A stretch of DNA of 64,000 nucleotides from Faecalibacterium prausnitzii (GTDB taxonomy: Bacteria; Bacillota; Clostridia; Oscillospirales; Ruminococcaceae): assembly GCF_003324185.1 (NCBI RefSeq), contig NZ_PXUP01000014.1, forward strand, positions 1 to 64,000, in the 5' to 3' direction. A model generated the notes under the pieces. The model searched no databases, had not been told where the DNA came from, and saw nothing but the letters and a program-made list of their open reading frames with translations. Position numbers and translations under genes: made by a program. Positions 50,920 through 60,874 of the stretch are shown here, in pieces (positions within the stretch are counted from its first letter, which is position 1; every line of letters begins with the position of its first letter).

Positions 50920-51507
50920 ATGCTGTATCCCTTCAGCGCCCTGCTGGCGCGCATGAAGTACATTACCCGGTGGAGCCTGATGCACTCCACCCGGGCGGAA
51001 TCCCTCAGCGAGCACACCTGCGACACCGCACTGCTGGCACACCTGCTGTGCCTCATCGCCAAGCACTACACCGGCACGCCCTGCCGCCCCGAGGTGGTGG
51101 CAGTGGCGGCACTGTACCACGACGCGCCGGAGATCATCACCGGGGATATGCCCACGCCGGTCAAGTACCACTCCCCAGCGCTGCGGGACGCCTACAAGGC
51201 ACTGGAGACTGAGAGCGTGCGCTCCATGGCGGCTCTGCTGCCCGCAGAGCTGGCTGCAGAGCTGACCCCCTGCATGGACGGCAGCGTCCTGACGGCAGAG
51301 GAGCATCGTCTGCTCAAGGCTGCCGACCGGCTGAGTGCCCTCATCAAATGCACCGAGGAGCAGCGCAGCGGCAACCACGAATTTGACGCCGCGCTCACGC
51401 AGCAGCGCGCCGCGCTGCTGGCCATGCACTGCCCGGAGGCCGACTGGTTTCTGGAGCACTGCCTGCCATGCTATACCCAGAATCTGGACGAGCTGACGAA
51501 GGCGTAA
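50920..51507 (+). CDS. HD-domain 5'-deoxynucleotidase (YfbR-like)
   Basis: 195 residues from ATG 50920 with AAGGAGG. It begins FSALLARMKYITRWSLMHST and has metal ligands HT near residue 33, the HD pair in YHDAPEIITGDMPTPVKYH near residue 67, and a later Asp in KAADRLSALI. YfbR hydrolyses deoxynucleoside monophosphates. TTGACA at 50870 with TATGGT 17 bases on could be its promoter. Confidence 0.87.
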   Translation: MLYPFSALLARMKYITRWSLMHSTRAESLSEHTCDTALLAHLLCLIAKHYTGTPCRPEVVAVAALYHDAPEIITGDMPTPVKYHSPALRDAYKALETESVRSMAALLPAELAAELTPCMDGSVLTAEEHRLLKAADRLSALIKCTEEQRSGNHEFDAALTQQRAALLAMHCPEADWFLEHCLPCYTQNLDELTKA

Positions 51508-51589
51508 AGGCGAGGAGCGGGCAGCCGAGGGAGGTTCTCTTTTGGTGGCAAAAACCCAAAAAGAGCTGCCGCGCTCCGCGGGGAAAGTA

Positions 51590-51990
51590 ATTGCTTGCCG
51601 CAAGCGCGCAGGGACGCTCCGCTGGGCCAGAGGCAGGGAGGGGTGTTCCGACTCCCCCCTCCCTACCTCTGGACTCCACCCACCCCGCAACGGGCCAAGG
51701 GCTACACGCCCTTGACAATCCTAAAGAAGAAGTCGAAGCACAAAAAAGCTAGCGCTGCGCCAGTCGGCGCTATCGCTTTAACGCTTTTTTCGCTTCTCCA
51801 TCCATAGCCCCTCAGTCGCTGCGCGACAGCTCCCCCGGGGGAGCAAGGACGCCCGCCGTAAGCGCCGCGCTTCCGTAGGAAGCGGCGCTGCAAATGCCGT
51901 TTCTCTCTACGACCCCTCCCGTGAAAATGCAATGCCGGAGCGTCCGCAGACGCTCCGGCATTGCTCTATTTAAAATATTCTTTCCGCTGA
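51590..51990 (+). repeat. Long intergenic repeat, copy 1
   Basis: Shares with 63360-63965 near-identical blocks: GACGCTCCGCTGGGCCAGAG onward, TTGACAATCCTAAA, the hairpin AGCGCTGCGCCAGTCGGCGCT and CAGTCGCTGCGCGACAG. It ends in a hairpin (here GCCGGAGCG/CGCTCCGGC at about 51931-51962). It fills the 536-base gap after yfbR; no gene is seen there. Confidence 0.85.
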
Positions 51991-52043
51991 ACATGGCTAG
52001 AGCACAGCGGAAGCCATTCTAAATCGTTGTTCGAGCCACGGGC

Positions 52044-53063
52044 TTACGGGAACGGCACTTCCCGCACATCATCGGGGTCCAGCCCGGCCTTACGCTGCTC
52101 TTCAAATACGGCGGCGATCAGCTCGTCCAAGTCCTCTAAGTGGGTCAGGGTGCAGCAGTAGCGGCGCAGGGCGGCTGCGCCCTTCAGCCCCTTCATGTAG
52201 TGCATGGTCTGGGCGCGTGCCTGCGGCATGGCCACAAACTCGCCCTTCTGCTCCACCATCTCCTCCACCTGACGGCGCAGCGCGTTCATCCGTGCCTGCA
52301 GGTTCGGCTCCTTGGGGGCGGGCAGGCCCTCCAGCGCGGCGTTCACCCGCTCAAAAAGCCACGGGTCGCCCAGTGCGCCCCGGGCGATCATCACGCCGTC
52401 GCAGTTTGTCTCCCGCACCATGCGCAGCGCATCCTCGGCGCAGTGGATATCGCCGTTGCCCAGCACCGGCACCTTTACCGCGTCCTTTACCCGGGCGATG
52501 ATCTCCGGGTCGATGCCCGGGGTGTACATTTGCTCCCGGGTGCGGGCGTGCACCGCCACCAGCGCCGCGCCCGCCTGCTCGCAGGCTTTGGCGCATTCCA
52601 CGGCGGTGATATGGTCGGCATCCCAGCCCTTGCGCATTTTTACGGTGACCGGGCGCTTGGTGTGCGCCACTACCTGCTCCACGATGCGCCCGCAGCGGTC
52701 GGGGTCCAGCATCAGCTTGCTGCCCGCCCCGCCGGAAACGATCTTAGGGGCAGGGCAGCCCATGTTGATGTCCACAAAGTCAAATTCATACTGCTCGATG
52801 GCGGCTGTGGCCTCGCCCATGATCTCCGGCACCTCGCCGAAGATCTGCACCCCATAGGGTGCGCCGTTGGGCGCTGCCTTCAGCAGGCTGACGGTCTTAT
52901 GGTCGCCGTACACCAGCGCCCTGCTGGACACCATCTCGCTGACCGTAAAGCCAGCGCCGTGCTGCGCCATCAGGCGGCGGCAGGGGGCATCCGTAAAGCC
53001 CGCCATAGGGCCGAACACTGCCCGGTGGGGCAGGGTGATATTGCCGATCTTCAAAGGTTCCAT
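52044..53063 (-). CDS. dusB: tRNA-dihydrouridine synthase
   Basis: Reduces uridines in tRNA with FMN. It has 339 residues from ATG 53063 (AAGGAG upstream). GPMAGFTDAPCR lies near residue 18, DINMGCPAPKIV near residue 95 with the catalytic Cys, GNGDIHCAED in the FMN phosphate site and ARGALGDPWLF. The assignment to DusB rather than another Dus is by overall resemblance. Confidence 0.92.
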   Translation of the reverse strand: MEPLKIGNITLPHRAVFGPMAGFTDAPCRRLMAQHGAGFTVSEMVSSRALVYGDHKTVSLLKAAPNGAPYGVQIFGEVPEIMGEATAAIEQYEFDFVDINMGCPAPKIVSGGAGSKLMLDPDRCGRIVEQVVAHTKRPVTVKMRKGWDADHITAVECAKACEQAGAALVAVHARTREQMYTPGIDPEIIARVKDAVKVPVLGNGDIHCAEDALRMVRETNCDGVMIARGALGDPWLFERVNAALEGLPAPKEPNLQARMNALRRQVEEMVEQKGEFVAMPQARAQTMHYMKGLKGAAALRRYCCTLTHLEDLDELIAAVFEEQRKAGLDPDDVREVPFP

Positions 53064-53139
53064 GGGTTCTCCTTGTATCTGTTTTATCAAAAAGGGGCTG
53101 CTGCACATTGTTTGGTGCAACAGCCCCTGTGATTTTATG

Positions 53140-54954
53140 TTACATCTTCTCGGGCACGTTGATCTTGAACATGGTGAGCACGTTGAAGATGACGTTCTTC
53201 ACGCCGATGCACAAGGCAAGGCGTGCCTGCTGCACGGCGGGGTCTGCGCCCTGAATGCGGCAGTTGCCGTAGAAGCGATGGAAGGCGCTTGCAAGGTCGA
53301 TGACAAAGCGGTTGATGCGGCTGGGGTCGTACTTCTCGGCAGCCATCACGATCTCCTGCGGGAAGGCAGCCAGCATCCGGATCAGATCCATCTCGGAAGG
53401 CTCGGTGAGCAGGGTGGCGTCGATGTGCTCTGCACCGGCAAACTGCACACCCTCGCTCTCCATCTTCTTCAGGATGGAGCAGATGCGGGCATGGGCGTAC
53501 TGCACATAGTACACGGGGTTGTCGTTGTCGGTCTTGACGGCCTGATCCAGATCAAAGTCGATGCCGCTGCCGGCGTCGTGCATATTGAACAGGAAGCGTG
53601 CGCTGTCGATGGGCACCTCCTCCAGCAGGTCGGTCAGGGTGATGGCGTTGCCGGTGCGCTTGGACATACGGACAGGCTGGCCGTCCCGCATCAGGTTGAC
53701 CATCTGCATCAGCACAACGTCCAGATCCTCGCCGTGCAGGCCGATGGCATCCATGGCACCCTTCATGCGGGCCACATGGCCATGGTGGTCTGCGCCCCAC
53801 ACGTCGATGGCCTTGGCAAAGCCGCGGGTAGCCAGCTTGTTGTAGTGGTAGGCGATATCGGCGGCAAAGTAGGTGGGGATGCCGTTGGCGCGGACGAGTA
53901 CCTCGTCCTTGGCCTCCTCCTCGGTGCCGTCCTCGGTCTTTTTCTTGTTCACGGTGCCGTACTTGGCAGCGTACTGAGCGCTGCGGTACATGATAGCACC
54001 GTCCTCGGCCTTGTAGCAGGCACCCAGCTCCAGCAGCTTATCCACCACAGCCAGCACTGCGCCGGACTCGTGCAGGGTGCTCTCGTGGAACCAGACGTCG
54101 TAATCAATGCGGTACTTGCCGAGGTCGCGTTTCAGAGCAGCAATGTTCTTGGGCAGGGCGTAGGCCACCAGTGCGTCCTTCAGGGCGGCAAAGGCCTCGC
54201 TCTCGAACAGAGCTTCCTCGTCCATACCCTTGCAGGCGGCAACGTACTTGTCGCCGTTCAGCTGGGCAAACTCACCGGCCAGCACCTTGATGTCGCCGCC
54301 CTGATAGCACTCCTTGGGCAGGGGATAGGCATCCTCACCGCAGAACTGCTGCAGGTAGCGCACCGCCAGACTTTTGCCGAACTTCTGGATCTGGTTGCCG
54401 GCGTCGTTGATATAGAACTCGCGGGTTACATCGTAGCCGGACCAGTCCAGCACAGCGGCCAGACAGTCGCCCAGTGCGCCGCCGCGGGCGTTGCCCATGT
54501 GCATGGGGCCGGTGGGGTTGGCAGAAACGAACTCCACATTGTACTTTGCGCCCTTGCCGTGGTCGGTGCGGCCATACTCCTTGTTGGCGCAGGCACCCAG
54601 CACCACGCCCGCCCAGAAGCTCTGGGACAGGAACAGGTTGATGAAGCCGGGACCGGCAACCTCCACCTTGGAGAACACGCTGTTCTCAAGGGAGGGCAGG
54701 TGTGCCAGCAGGGCGTCTGCAATCATCTTGGGCGCCTTGCGCCAGGTGCGTGCACCGGCCATGGCGAGGTTGGAGGCGATATCACCGTTCTTCACATCGG
54801 CGGGGATCTCCACGATAAAGGCGGGCAGCTCTGCTTCGGGCAGGGTGCCGTCTGCCATGGCAGCCTTGGCGGCTGCGGTCAGCAGAGCGCGTGCCTCATC
54901 CAGCGCAGCCTGCCGGGGGTTGTAGTTCTGGTAGGTCTTTTCAAAATCAGTCAT
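53140..54954 (-). CDS. argS: Arginyl-tRNA synthetase
   Basis: 604 residues from ATG 54954 (AAAGGAA upstream). Class I signature ANPTGPMHMGNARGG (HIGH-like) near residue 140, MSKRTG (KMSK-like) near residue 420, and a C-terminal DALR-type helical domain. The Arg-tRNA add-1 N-terminal domain is present. It lies beside the ywiB-like gene, as in Bacillus. Confidence 0.96.
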   Translation of the reverse strand: MTDFEKTYQNYNPRQAALDEARALLTAAAKAAMADGTLPEAELPAFIVEIPADVKNGDIASNLAMAGARTWRKAPKMIADALLAHLPSLENSVFSKVEVAGPGFINLFLSQSFWAGVVLGACANKEYGRTDHGKGAKYNVEFVSANPTGPMHMGNARGGALGDCLAAVLDWSGYDVTREFYINDAGNQIQKFGKSLAVRYLQQFCGEDAYPLPKECYQGGDIKVLAGEFAQLNGDKYVAACKGMDEEALFESEAFAALKDALVAYALPKNIAALKRDLGKYRIDYDVWFHESTLHESGAVLAVVDKLLELGACYKAEDGAIMYRSAQYAAKYGTVNKKKTEDGTEEEAKDEVLVRANGIPTYFAADIAYHYNKLATRGFAKAIDVWGADHHGHVARMKGAMDAIGLHGEDLDVVLMQMVNLMRDGQPVRMSKRTGNAITLTDLLEEVPIDSARFLFNMHDAGSGIDFDLDQAVKTDNDNPVYYVQYAHARICSILKKMESEGVQFAGAEHIDATLLTEPSEMDLIRMLAAFPQEIVMAAEKYDPSRINRFVIDLASAFHRFYGNCRIQGADPAVQQARLALCIGVKNVIFNVLTMFKINVPEKM

Positions 54955-54989
54955 GGGTCGGATTCCTTTCACAGTCTCAGGGAACTTCG

Positions 54990-55466
54990 TCAATTCACAT
55001 GGGTCACGGTAACTTCCAGCCGGTTGCGGCTCACCAGCTCGGCGCTGTCGGCATCCAGCAGGTAGGCAAACCGGGCGGTGCCGCCCTTTTCGGTCAGCTG
55101 ACAGTCGATCTCGTCCGCAGTCACGCCCAAGGTCATGGAGCCGAAGCCGGTCTCGTAGTGGCACAGGTTGCGGCGGCCTTTTTCAATCAGCAGCTGGGTG
55201 CCTGCCCCGCCGCCCTTGCCGAACCGCAGCATCGCCACCCGGCTGCCGTCTGCGGCGATCTTCAGAGTGGTAGTGCAGCCCTCGTAGCCGGTGGTCTCGG
55301 TCTCGCGGTAGGTCACATAGTAGCTGCCGCCCTTCAGCACAAGGCTGCCCCGGGTCATCAGCTCCACAAATTCTTCTTTTTCTTCCTCCGCAGCCGGTTC
55401 GTCCAGCCGCTGCTCAATGCGGCTTTTGATGCGGATGATATAGTCTTCCTTCAGTGGCTTGCTCAC
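54990..55466 (-). CDS. DUF1934 (YwiB-like) protein
   Basis: 158 residues. GTG 55466, eight bases after AAGGA, is preferred to an upstream TTG. Beta-barrel pattern (YYVTYRETETTGYEGCTTTL, then FGSMTLGV and LTEKGGTARFAYLLD) as in the calycin-like YwiB family. Function unknown. It sits 15 bases after murI and 35 bases before argS, the same pairing as in Bacillus. Confidence 0.8.
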   Translation of the reverse strand: MSKPLKEDYIIRIKSRIEQRLDEPAAEEEKEEFVELMTRGSLVLKGGSYYVTYRETETTGYEGCTTTLKIAADGSRVAMLRFGKGGGAGTQLLIEKGRRNLCHYETGFGSMTLGVTADEIDCQLTEKGGTARFAYLLDADSAELVSRNRLEVTVTHVN

Positions 55467-55480
55467 GTTGTTTTTCCTTA

Positions 55481-56305
55481 TCAATATTTATCAATGGCGA
55501 TCTGCTCCACCGGGCCGCCCTTGTACTCGCCCAGAAACAGGTCTGCCGTCTGCACAAAGCAGTCCGGCACATCGCTGACGTAAAAGTGCGCCTGCCCGTT
55601 CTCGTGGTCGGCGCGCAGCCCGCGCTCGGCAAGCATCCGCTCCAGATGATGGGCGGCGGTCATGGCGGGGTCCACCAGCGTGACGCCCGGGCCCATAAAC
55701 TCCCCGATCATGCTTTTCAGCAGCGGGTAGTGGGTGCAGCCCAAAATCAGGGTATCCACCCCGGCTTCGCGCACCTCGGTCAGGTACTGGGCAATGACCA
55801 GCTTCGTGATCTGCTGCTTTCCGGCTTCGCTGTGATCCACATACCCGGCCTCCACCAGCGGTACAAACAGCGGGCAGGGGCGGGCAGTGATCTCCACCCC
55901 GGGTACCAGCTGCCGCAGCAGCTTTTCGTAGCTGCGGGAGCGGATGGTGGCGGCTGTGCCGATGACGCCGATGCGGCGGTTGCGGGTGACAAAGGCTGCT
56001 TCCCGGGCGGCGGCGTCCACTACGCCAAGGTAGGGCACCGGCAACTGGGCTGCCTCCGCAGCCGGGTAGGTGCTGCTCACCGTGCCGCAGGCGGCCATGA
56101 TGCATTTGACGTTTTTGGAAAGCAGAAAGGCCACGTCCTGCCGGGCGTACTGCAGAATGGTCTCTGGGCTGCGGCTGCCGTAGGGTACCCGGCCGGTATC
56201 GCCGAAGTAGATGATATCCTCATGGGGCAGGCGCTTGCGCAGCTCCCGCACACCGGTCAGGCCGCCCAGACCGCTGTCGAACACACCGATGGGGCGATTA
56301 TCCAT
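55481..56305 (-). CDS. murI: Glutamate racemase
   Basis: Supplies D-glutamate for peptidoglycan. It has 274 residues. GVFDSGLGGLTGV at the N-terminus, ILGCTHYPLL with the second catalytic Cys near residue 187. The first catalytic segment reads AACGTVSS where most family members have CNT; the Cys and Thr are kept but Asn is Gly. It overlaps ddl by eight bases, giving a wall-precursor pair. Confidence 0.92.
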   Translation of the reverse strand: MDNRPIGVFDSGLGGLTGVRELRKRLPHEDIIYFGDTGRVPYGSRSPETILQYARQDVAFLLSKNVKCIMAACGTVSSTYPAAEAAQLPVPYLGVVDAAAREAAFVTRNRRIGVIGTAATIRSRSYEKLLRQLVPGVEITARPCPLFVPLVEAGYVDHSEAGKQQITKLVIAQYLTEVREAGVDTLILGCTHYPLLKSMIGEFMGPGVTLVDPAMTAAHHLERMLAERGLRADHENGQAHFYVSDVPDCFVQTADLFLGEYKGGPVEQIAIDKY

Positions 56306-57392
56306 GCTGCTTTTCCGTCCTTTCCACCGCCAGTGCGATCAGGCGATCGATGAGCTGCGGCACCGGCAGACCCTCGTGCTCCATGAGCTTGGGGTACATG
56401 CTGATGGCGGTAAAGCCGGGGAAGGTGTTGATCTCGTTGATGAGCACCCGGCCGGTGTTCTTTTCCACAAAGAAATCGCACCGTGCCAGACCCTCGCAGT
56501 TCAGTGCGGTGTAGGCCATGGCGGCGTAGGTCTTTACCTCGTCCAGCTTGGCCTCCGGCAGATGTGCCGGGATGACGGTCTGGCTCACGCCATTCTTGTA
56601 CTTATCATCATAGGTGTAGAACTCTGCACCGGCAAGGATCTCACCGGGACGGGTGGCAACAGCGGGGTCGGAGCCGATGACGGCGCACTCCACTTCCTGT
56701 CCGTCCACAAAGGCTTCAAACACTACCTTGCGGTCGTTTTCCAGTGCAAGGGCAATGGCGGCCTTCAGCTCCTCCTGATTGGAAACCTTGGAGATGCCCA
56801 CACTGGAGCCTGCGTTGGCGGGCTTGACGAACACCGGCCAGCCCAGCTTTTGTTCCACACCGGCGCAAACGCCCTCCAGATCCTTCTCGATCTCCCAACG
56901 GTTGGCGGCTACCCACTTGGTGTGGGGCACACCGTTGGCCTCGAACAGGGCGTTGGCCACAGCCTTGTCCATGCACACAGAGCTTGCCAGCACGCCGCAG
57001 CCCACATAGGCGATGCCTGCCAGCTCCAACAGGCCCTGCACGGTGCCGTCCTCGCCCCACAGGCCGTGGAGCACCGGGATCACCACGTCAAGGTGCATCT
57101 TTTCCACCCGGCCGTCCGGGGTAAACAGGATCATGCCGTGGTCGGCGCGGTCCGGGCTGATCACGCAGGCCATATTGCCGGGCAGCTCTTCCCAGCTGCC
57201 ATCGGCCATCTGTTCCGCCGTGGCCTCGGTATAGAGCCAGCGGCCCTCCTTGGTGATGCCCACGGTGAGCACCTCGTATTTGCTGCGGTCGATGTTGCGG
57301 ACAAAGTTGCCCACAGAGACACAGCTGACCTCATGTTCGCTGGACATACCGCCAAACAACAGAGCCACGCACATTTTATTTGCAGACTGCAT
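56298..57392 (-). CDS. ddl: D-alanine--D-alanine ligase
   Basis: Joins two D-Ala for peptidoglycan. It has 364 residues, an ATP-grasp enzyme: LLFGGMSSEHEVS at the N-terminus, HGLWGEDGTVQGLLE, KPANAGSSVGISKV and a C-terminal ARCDFFVE with INEINTFPGFT binding Mg. GGAGTGAG precedes ATG 57392. Ligase specificity for D-lactate or D-serine cannot be excluded by eye. Confidence 0.94.
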   Translation of the reverse strand: MQSANKMCVALLFGGMSSEHEVSCVSVGNFVRNIDRSKYEVLTVGITKEGRWLYTEATAEQMADGSWEELPGNMACVISPDRADHGMILFTPDGRVEKMHLDVVIPVLHGLWGEDGTVQGLLELAGIAYVGCGVLASSVCMDKAVANALFEANGVPHTKWVAANRWEIEKDLEGVCAGVEQKLGWPVFVKPANAGSSVGISKVSNQEELKAAIALALENDRKVVFEAFVDGQEVECAVIGSDPAVATRPGEILAGAEFYTYDDKYKNGVSQTVIPAHLPEAKLDEVKTYAAMAYTALNCEGLARCDFFVEKNTGRVLINEINTFPGFTAISMYPKLMEHEGLPVPQLIDRLIALAVERTEKQHG

Positions 57393-57569
57393 GATATCTC
57401 ACTCCTATTTATAAAGCCCCGGTAAAGGGGCGGCTTCAAACCGGTAAAATGCCGTTTCGATTCATTATACAATATCTACGCCCGCGATGCAAGCAGAATG
57501 CAAAAAAGCCGCGTTGGGACAAAAAGACAGTGACTGCGAAAAAAGTTTCTCAAAATCGCTTTTTTCTGC

Positions 57570-57598
57570 TTGACGGATTGAAAAACGCGTGGTACAAT
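57570..57598 (+). promoter_or_regulatory. Promoter of the rpmG-secE-nusG operon
   Basis: TTGACG (57570-57575), 17-base spacer, TACAAT (57593-57598). It leaves a leader of about 100 bases before rpmG. The gap 57393-57701 otherwise holds only ddl upstream sequence. Confidence 0.75.
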
Positions 57599-57701
57599 GA
57601 TATCACCTCTTTTGCGGGGTTATTAAGTGCGCCTGTTTTTACAGCTGCCACCCGCACCCGAGGGAGGTTCAAAACAACCGTTATAATGGAGGTGTCAACA
57701 A

Positions 57702-57851
57702 ATGACCGTTAAAATCACTCTGGCCTGCACCGAGTGCAAGCAGCGCAACTACAACACCACGAAGAACAAGAAGAACAACCCCGATCGTCTCGAGATGAAG
57801 AAGTACTGCCGTTTCTGCAAGAAGCACACCGTTCATCGCGAAACCAAGTAA
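57702..57851 (+). CDS. rpmG: Ribosomal protein L33
   Basis: 49 residues ([20 protein letters not shown] at the start), with two CxxC pairs (CTEC, CRFC), so this is the zinc-binding form. GGAGGTG precedes ATG 57702. It leads the secE-nusG-rplKA cluster, its common place in Firmicutes. Confidence 0.95.
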   Translation: MTVKITLACTECKQRNYNTTKNKKNNPDRLEMKKYCRFCKKHTVHRETK

Positions 57852-57868
57852 AAGAAAGGCGGAGCATA

Positions 57869-58120
57869 ATGGCAGACAAAACCGAGAAAAAGCCGGGCTT
57901 TGTGGCCAAAGCTAAAGCCGCTGTCAAGGGCTTCTGCGCACGGGTCGCAAAGTTCTTCCGCGATACCAAGAGCGAGCTGAAGAAGGTGGTCTGGCCGTCC
58001 AAGCAGGACGTCAAGACCAACACCATCGTCGTGCTTGTGACCGTCGCGATCGCAGCGGTTGTGATGATCCTGCTGGATGCCATCTTTGGTGGTATTCTGG
58101 GCCTGATCATCGGCGCCTGA
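57869..58120 (+). CDS. secE: Preprotein translocase subunit SecE
   Basis: 83 residues. The family motif FFRDTKSELKKVVWPSKQDV precedes one C-terminal membrane helix (TIVVLVTVAIAAVVMILL). AAGGCGGAG precedes ATG 57869. It clamps SecY in the protein export channel. It lies between rpmG and nusG. Confidence 0.94.
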   Translation: MADKTEKKPGFVAKAKAAVKGFCARVAKFFRDTKSELKKVVWPSKQDVKTNTIVVLVTVAIAAVVMILLDAIFGGILGLIIGA

Positions 58121-58150
58121 GAATCATCTTGAAACGGAGGGTCAACCAAA

Positions 58151-58702
58151 ATGGAAGAATCAACCAAGCTGGTAGATGAGTCCACTGAGGCTCTTTGGTA
58201 TGTTGTGCATACCTATTCCGGTTACGAGAACAAGGTCGCCAACGACCTGCAGACCATGGTGGAGAACCGTCACCTGCAGGAGCTGATCTGCGACATCAAG
58301 GTTCCCGTCGAGATGGTTCCTGAGATCGACAAGAACGGCAAGCAGAAGATGGTGGAGCACAAGCTGTTCCCCGGCTACGTTCTGGTCAAAATGGTGATGA
58401 ACGACGATACCTGGTATGTCGTGCGCAATACGCGCGGCTGCACCGGCTTCGTTGGCCCCGCCTCCAAGCCCGTTCCGCTGACCGCTGAGGAAGTGGAGAA
58501 GATGGGCGTGGAGAAGGCTGCACCGCTCAGCGTCGATTTTGCTGTCGGCGATACCGTGCAGATCACCGCCGGTCCTCTGGAAGGCTTTATGGGCCTTGTG
58601 GAGGCCATTGATACCGAGAACTTCAAGGTGAAGCTCAAGGTCAATATGTTCGGCCGCGAGACCCCCGCAGAGGTGGAGATCGGTCAGGTCGAGCTGCCGT
58701 AA
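58151..58702 (+). CDS. nusG: Transcription antitermination factor NusG
   Basis: 183 residues. NGN domain with WYVVHTYSGYENKVANDL at residue 13 and FPGYVLVKM near 75; C-terminal KOW domain (FAVGDTVQITAGPLEGFMG near 130). It binds RNA polymerase and couples it to Rho or the ribosome. ACGGAGGG precedes ATG 58151. Confidence 0.96.
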   Translation: MEESTKLVDESTEALWYVVHTYSGYENKVANDLQTMVENRHLQELICDIKVPVEMVPEIDKNGKQKMVEHKLFPGYVLVKMVMNDDTWYVVRNTRGCTGFVGPASKPVPLTAEEVEKMGVEKAAPLSVDFAVGDTVQITAGPLEGFMGLVEAIDTENFKVKLKVNMFGRETPAEVEIGQVELP

Positions 58703-58838
58703 CCAACCGGCAAGTTCCGTTTACCAAGGTAAGACCGCAGTGCGGTTCTTATAGAGCGTGTGCAGCGTGCACGCGCTCGTGGGAGGCGCAGAGACACTGC
58801 GCCGCAACTCACCACAGATTTTTGGAGGTGCATTTATC

Positions 58839-59264
58839 ATGGCACAGAAAGTTACTGGCTACATTAAGCTGCAGATCGAGGCCGGCAAGGCGACTCCGGC
58901 TCCCCCTGTTGGCCCTGCTCTGGGTCAGAAGGGCGTCAACATCATGGCGTTCACCAAGGAGTTCAACGAGCGTACCAAGAACCAGATGGGTTATGTGATC
59001 CCCGTCGTCATCACCGTGTACGCTGACCGCTCCTTCAGCTTCATCACCAAGACTCCTCCGGCAGCTGTTCTGATCAAGAAGGCCGCTGGCATCAACACCG
59101 CTTCCGGCAAGCCCAACAAGGAAAAGGTTGCTTCTCTGACCGCCGCTCAGGTGGAGGAGATCGCCAAGACCAAGATGCCCGACCTGAACGCTGCTTCTCT
59201 GGAAGCTGCCTGCAGCATGGTTCGCGGCACCTGCCGTTCCATGGGCGTCACCGTCGAGGGCTGA
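58839..59264 (+). CDS. rplK: Ribosomal protein L11
   Basis: 141 residues from ATG 58839 (GGAGGTG upstream). [20 protein letters not shown] at the N-terminus and the rRNA-binding C-terminal half ([20 protein letters not shown]) are typical. It forms the L11 stalk base with 23S rRNA. The 135 bases before it contain hairpins that may be a leader. Confidence 0.97.
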   Translation: MAQKVTGYIKLQIEAGKATPAPPVGPALGQKGVNIMAFTKEFNERTKNQMGYVIPVVITVYADRSFSFITKTPPAAVLIKKAAGINTASGKPNKEKVASLTAAQVEEIAKTKMPDLNAASLEAACSMVRGTCRSMGVTVEG

Positions 59265-59321
59265 GACATAAACAGTGGGAGGGCATAACACTGCCCGCAT
59301 GACCACACAGGAGGATATACA

Positions 59322-60014
<693 letters not shown>

Positions 60015-60086
60015 TTTAGATTTCTGATGTTTTTCTGCCGTTCTGCGGAATGGCAGAAAAATTTTGTCGGAAATTGAAAAAAGTAC

Positions 60087-60115
60087 TTGACAACGCCGCA
60101 CGTTTGCGGTATTAT
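60087..60115 (+). promoter_or_regulatory. Promoter of rplJL
   Basis: TTGACA (60087-60092), 17-base spacer, TATTAT (60110-60115). Confidence 0.8.
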
Positions 60116-60120
60116 AATCA

Positions 60121-60250
60121 TGCTGTTTTTAAGACAGCAGGCGCTGGAGTCCAGTGTAAAGTTTGACCGCCTGCCGAGAAACGTGCGTAAAGTTGCTTTA
60201 TGCCTCTCTCTCGGCGCAGTGCGCGGGAGAGAGGCTTTTTTCATTGCTCC
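60121..60250 (+). ncRNA. L10 leader (autoregulatory mRNA structure)
   Basis: A kink-turn-like element around GACAGCAGGCGCTGGAG and GACCGCCTGCCGAGAAACG is followed by a terminator hairpin GCCTCTCTCTC/GAGAGAGGC with six T (60202-60241). This is the usual Firmicute arrangement in which the L10-L12 complex attenuates rplJL. Confidence 0.85.
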
Positions 60251-60288
60251 GGCTTTCGATACAAGTTTTTGAAACGAGGTGAAACCGA

Positions 60289-60804
60289 ATGCCCAGTGCA
60301 AAGATTCTTTCTGAAAAGCAGGCTTACGTCGCTGATCTGAAGGCAAAGTTTGAGAGTGCGGTTTCCGGCTGCGTCGTCGCTTACGGCGGCATTAACGTCG
60401 AGAACGACACCAAGCTCCGTAAGGAGCTGCGTGAGGCAGGCGTTGATTACATGGTCGTGAAGAACACCATGCTGCGTCTGGCAGTTAAGGGTACCGCTCT
60501 GGAGGGTCTGGCTGAGAACTTCAAGGGCGACACCGCTGTTGCTTTTGCTCACGAGGATGACCCCATGGCTGCTGCCCGCATCCTGTGCAAGTACCAGGAT
60601 GGCGATAAGTCCAAGAAGTTCGTCGTGAAGGCTGGCTTCATGGAAGGCAAGGCTATGAACGCCGCCGAGACCAACGCTATCGCAAAGCTGCCCAACCGCG
60701 AAGGTATGCTGTCCATGTTTGCAGGCGCCCTCACCAGCACTCTGTCTGGTCTGGCCGTTGCAATGCAGGCTTATGCCGACAAGCAGGAGGAGCCCGCTGC
60801 CTGA
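60289..60804 (+). CDS. rplJ: Ribosomal protein L10
   Basis: 171 residues, with VKNTMLRLAVKGTALEGLAE and a C-terminal helix that binds L7/L12 dimers. It forms the stalk of the large subunit and regulates its own leader. GAGGTG precedes ATG 60289. Confidence 0.96.
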   Translation: MPSAKILSEKQAYVADLKAKFESAVSGCVVAYGGINVENDTKLRKELREAGVDYMVVKNTMLRLAVKGTALEGLAENFKGDTAVAFAHEDDPMAAARILCKYQDGDKSKKFVVKAGFMEGKAMNAAETNAIAKLPNREGMLSMFAGALTSTLSGLAVAMQAYADKQEEPAA

Positions 60805-60874
60805 TGGCCGCGTGACCGCCGCTTAACAAAAAACTGAAACAAACTAAAACCATTGATATTGGAGGGTTATTACC

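Noticed and set aside
52867-55065. 732-codon plus-strand open frame opposite argS
   Set aside because: Shadow of argS, which has intact class I motifs.
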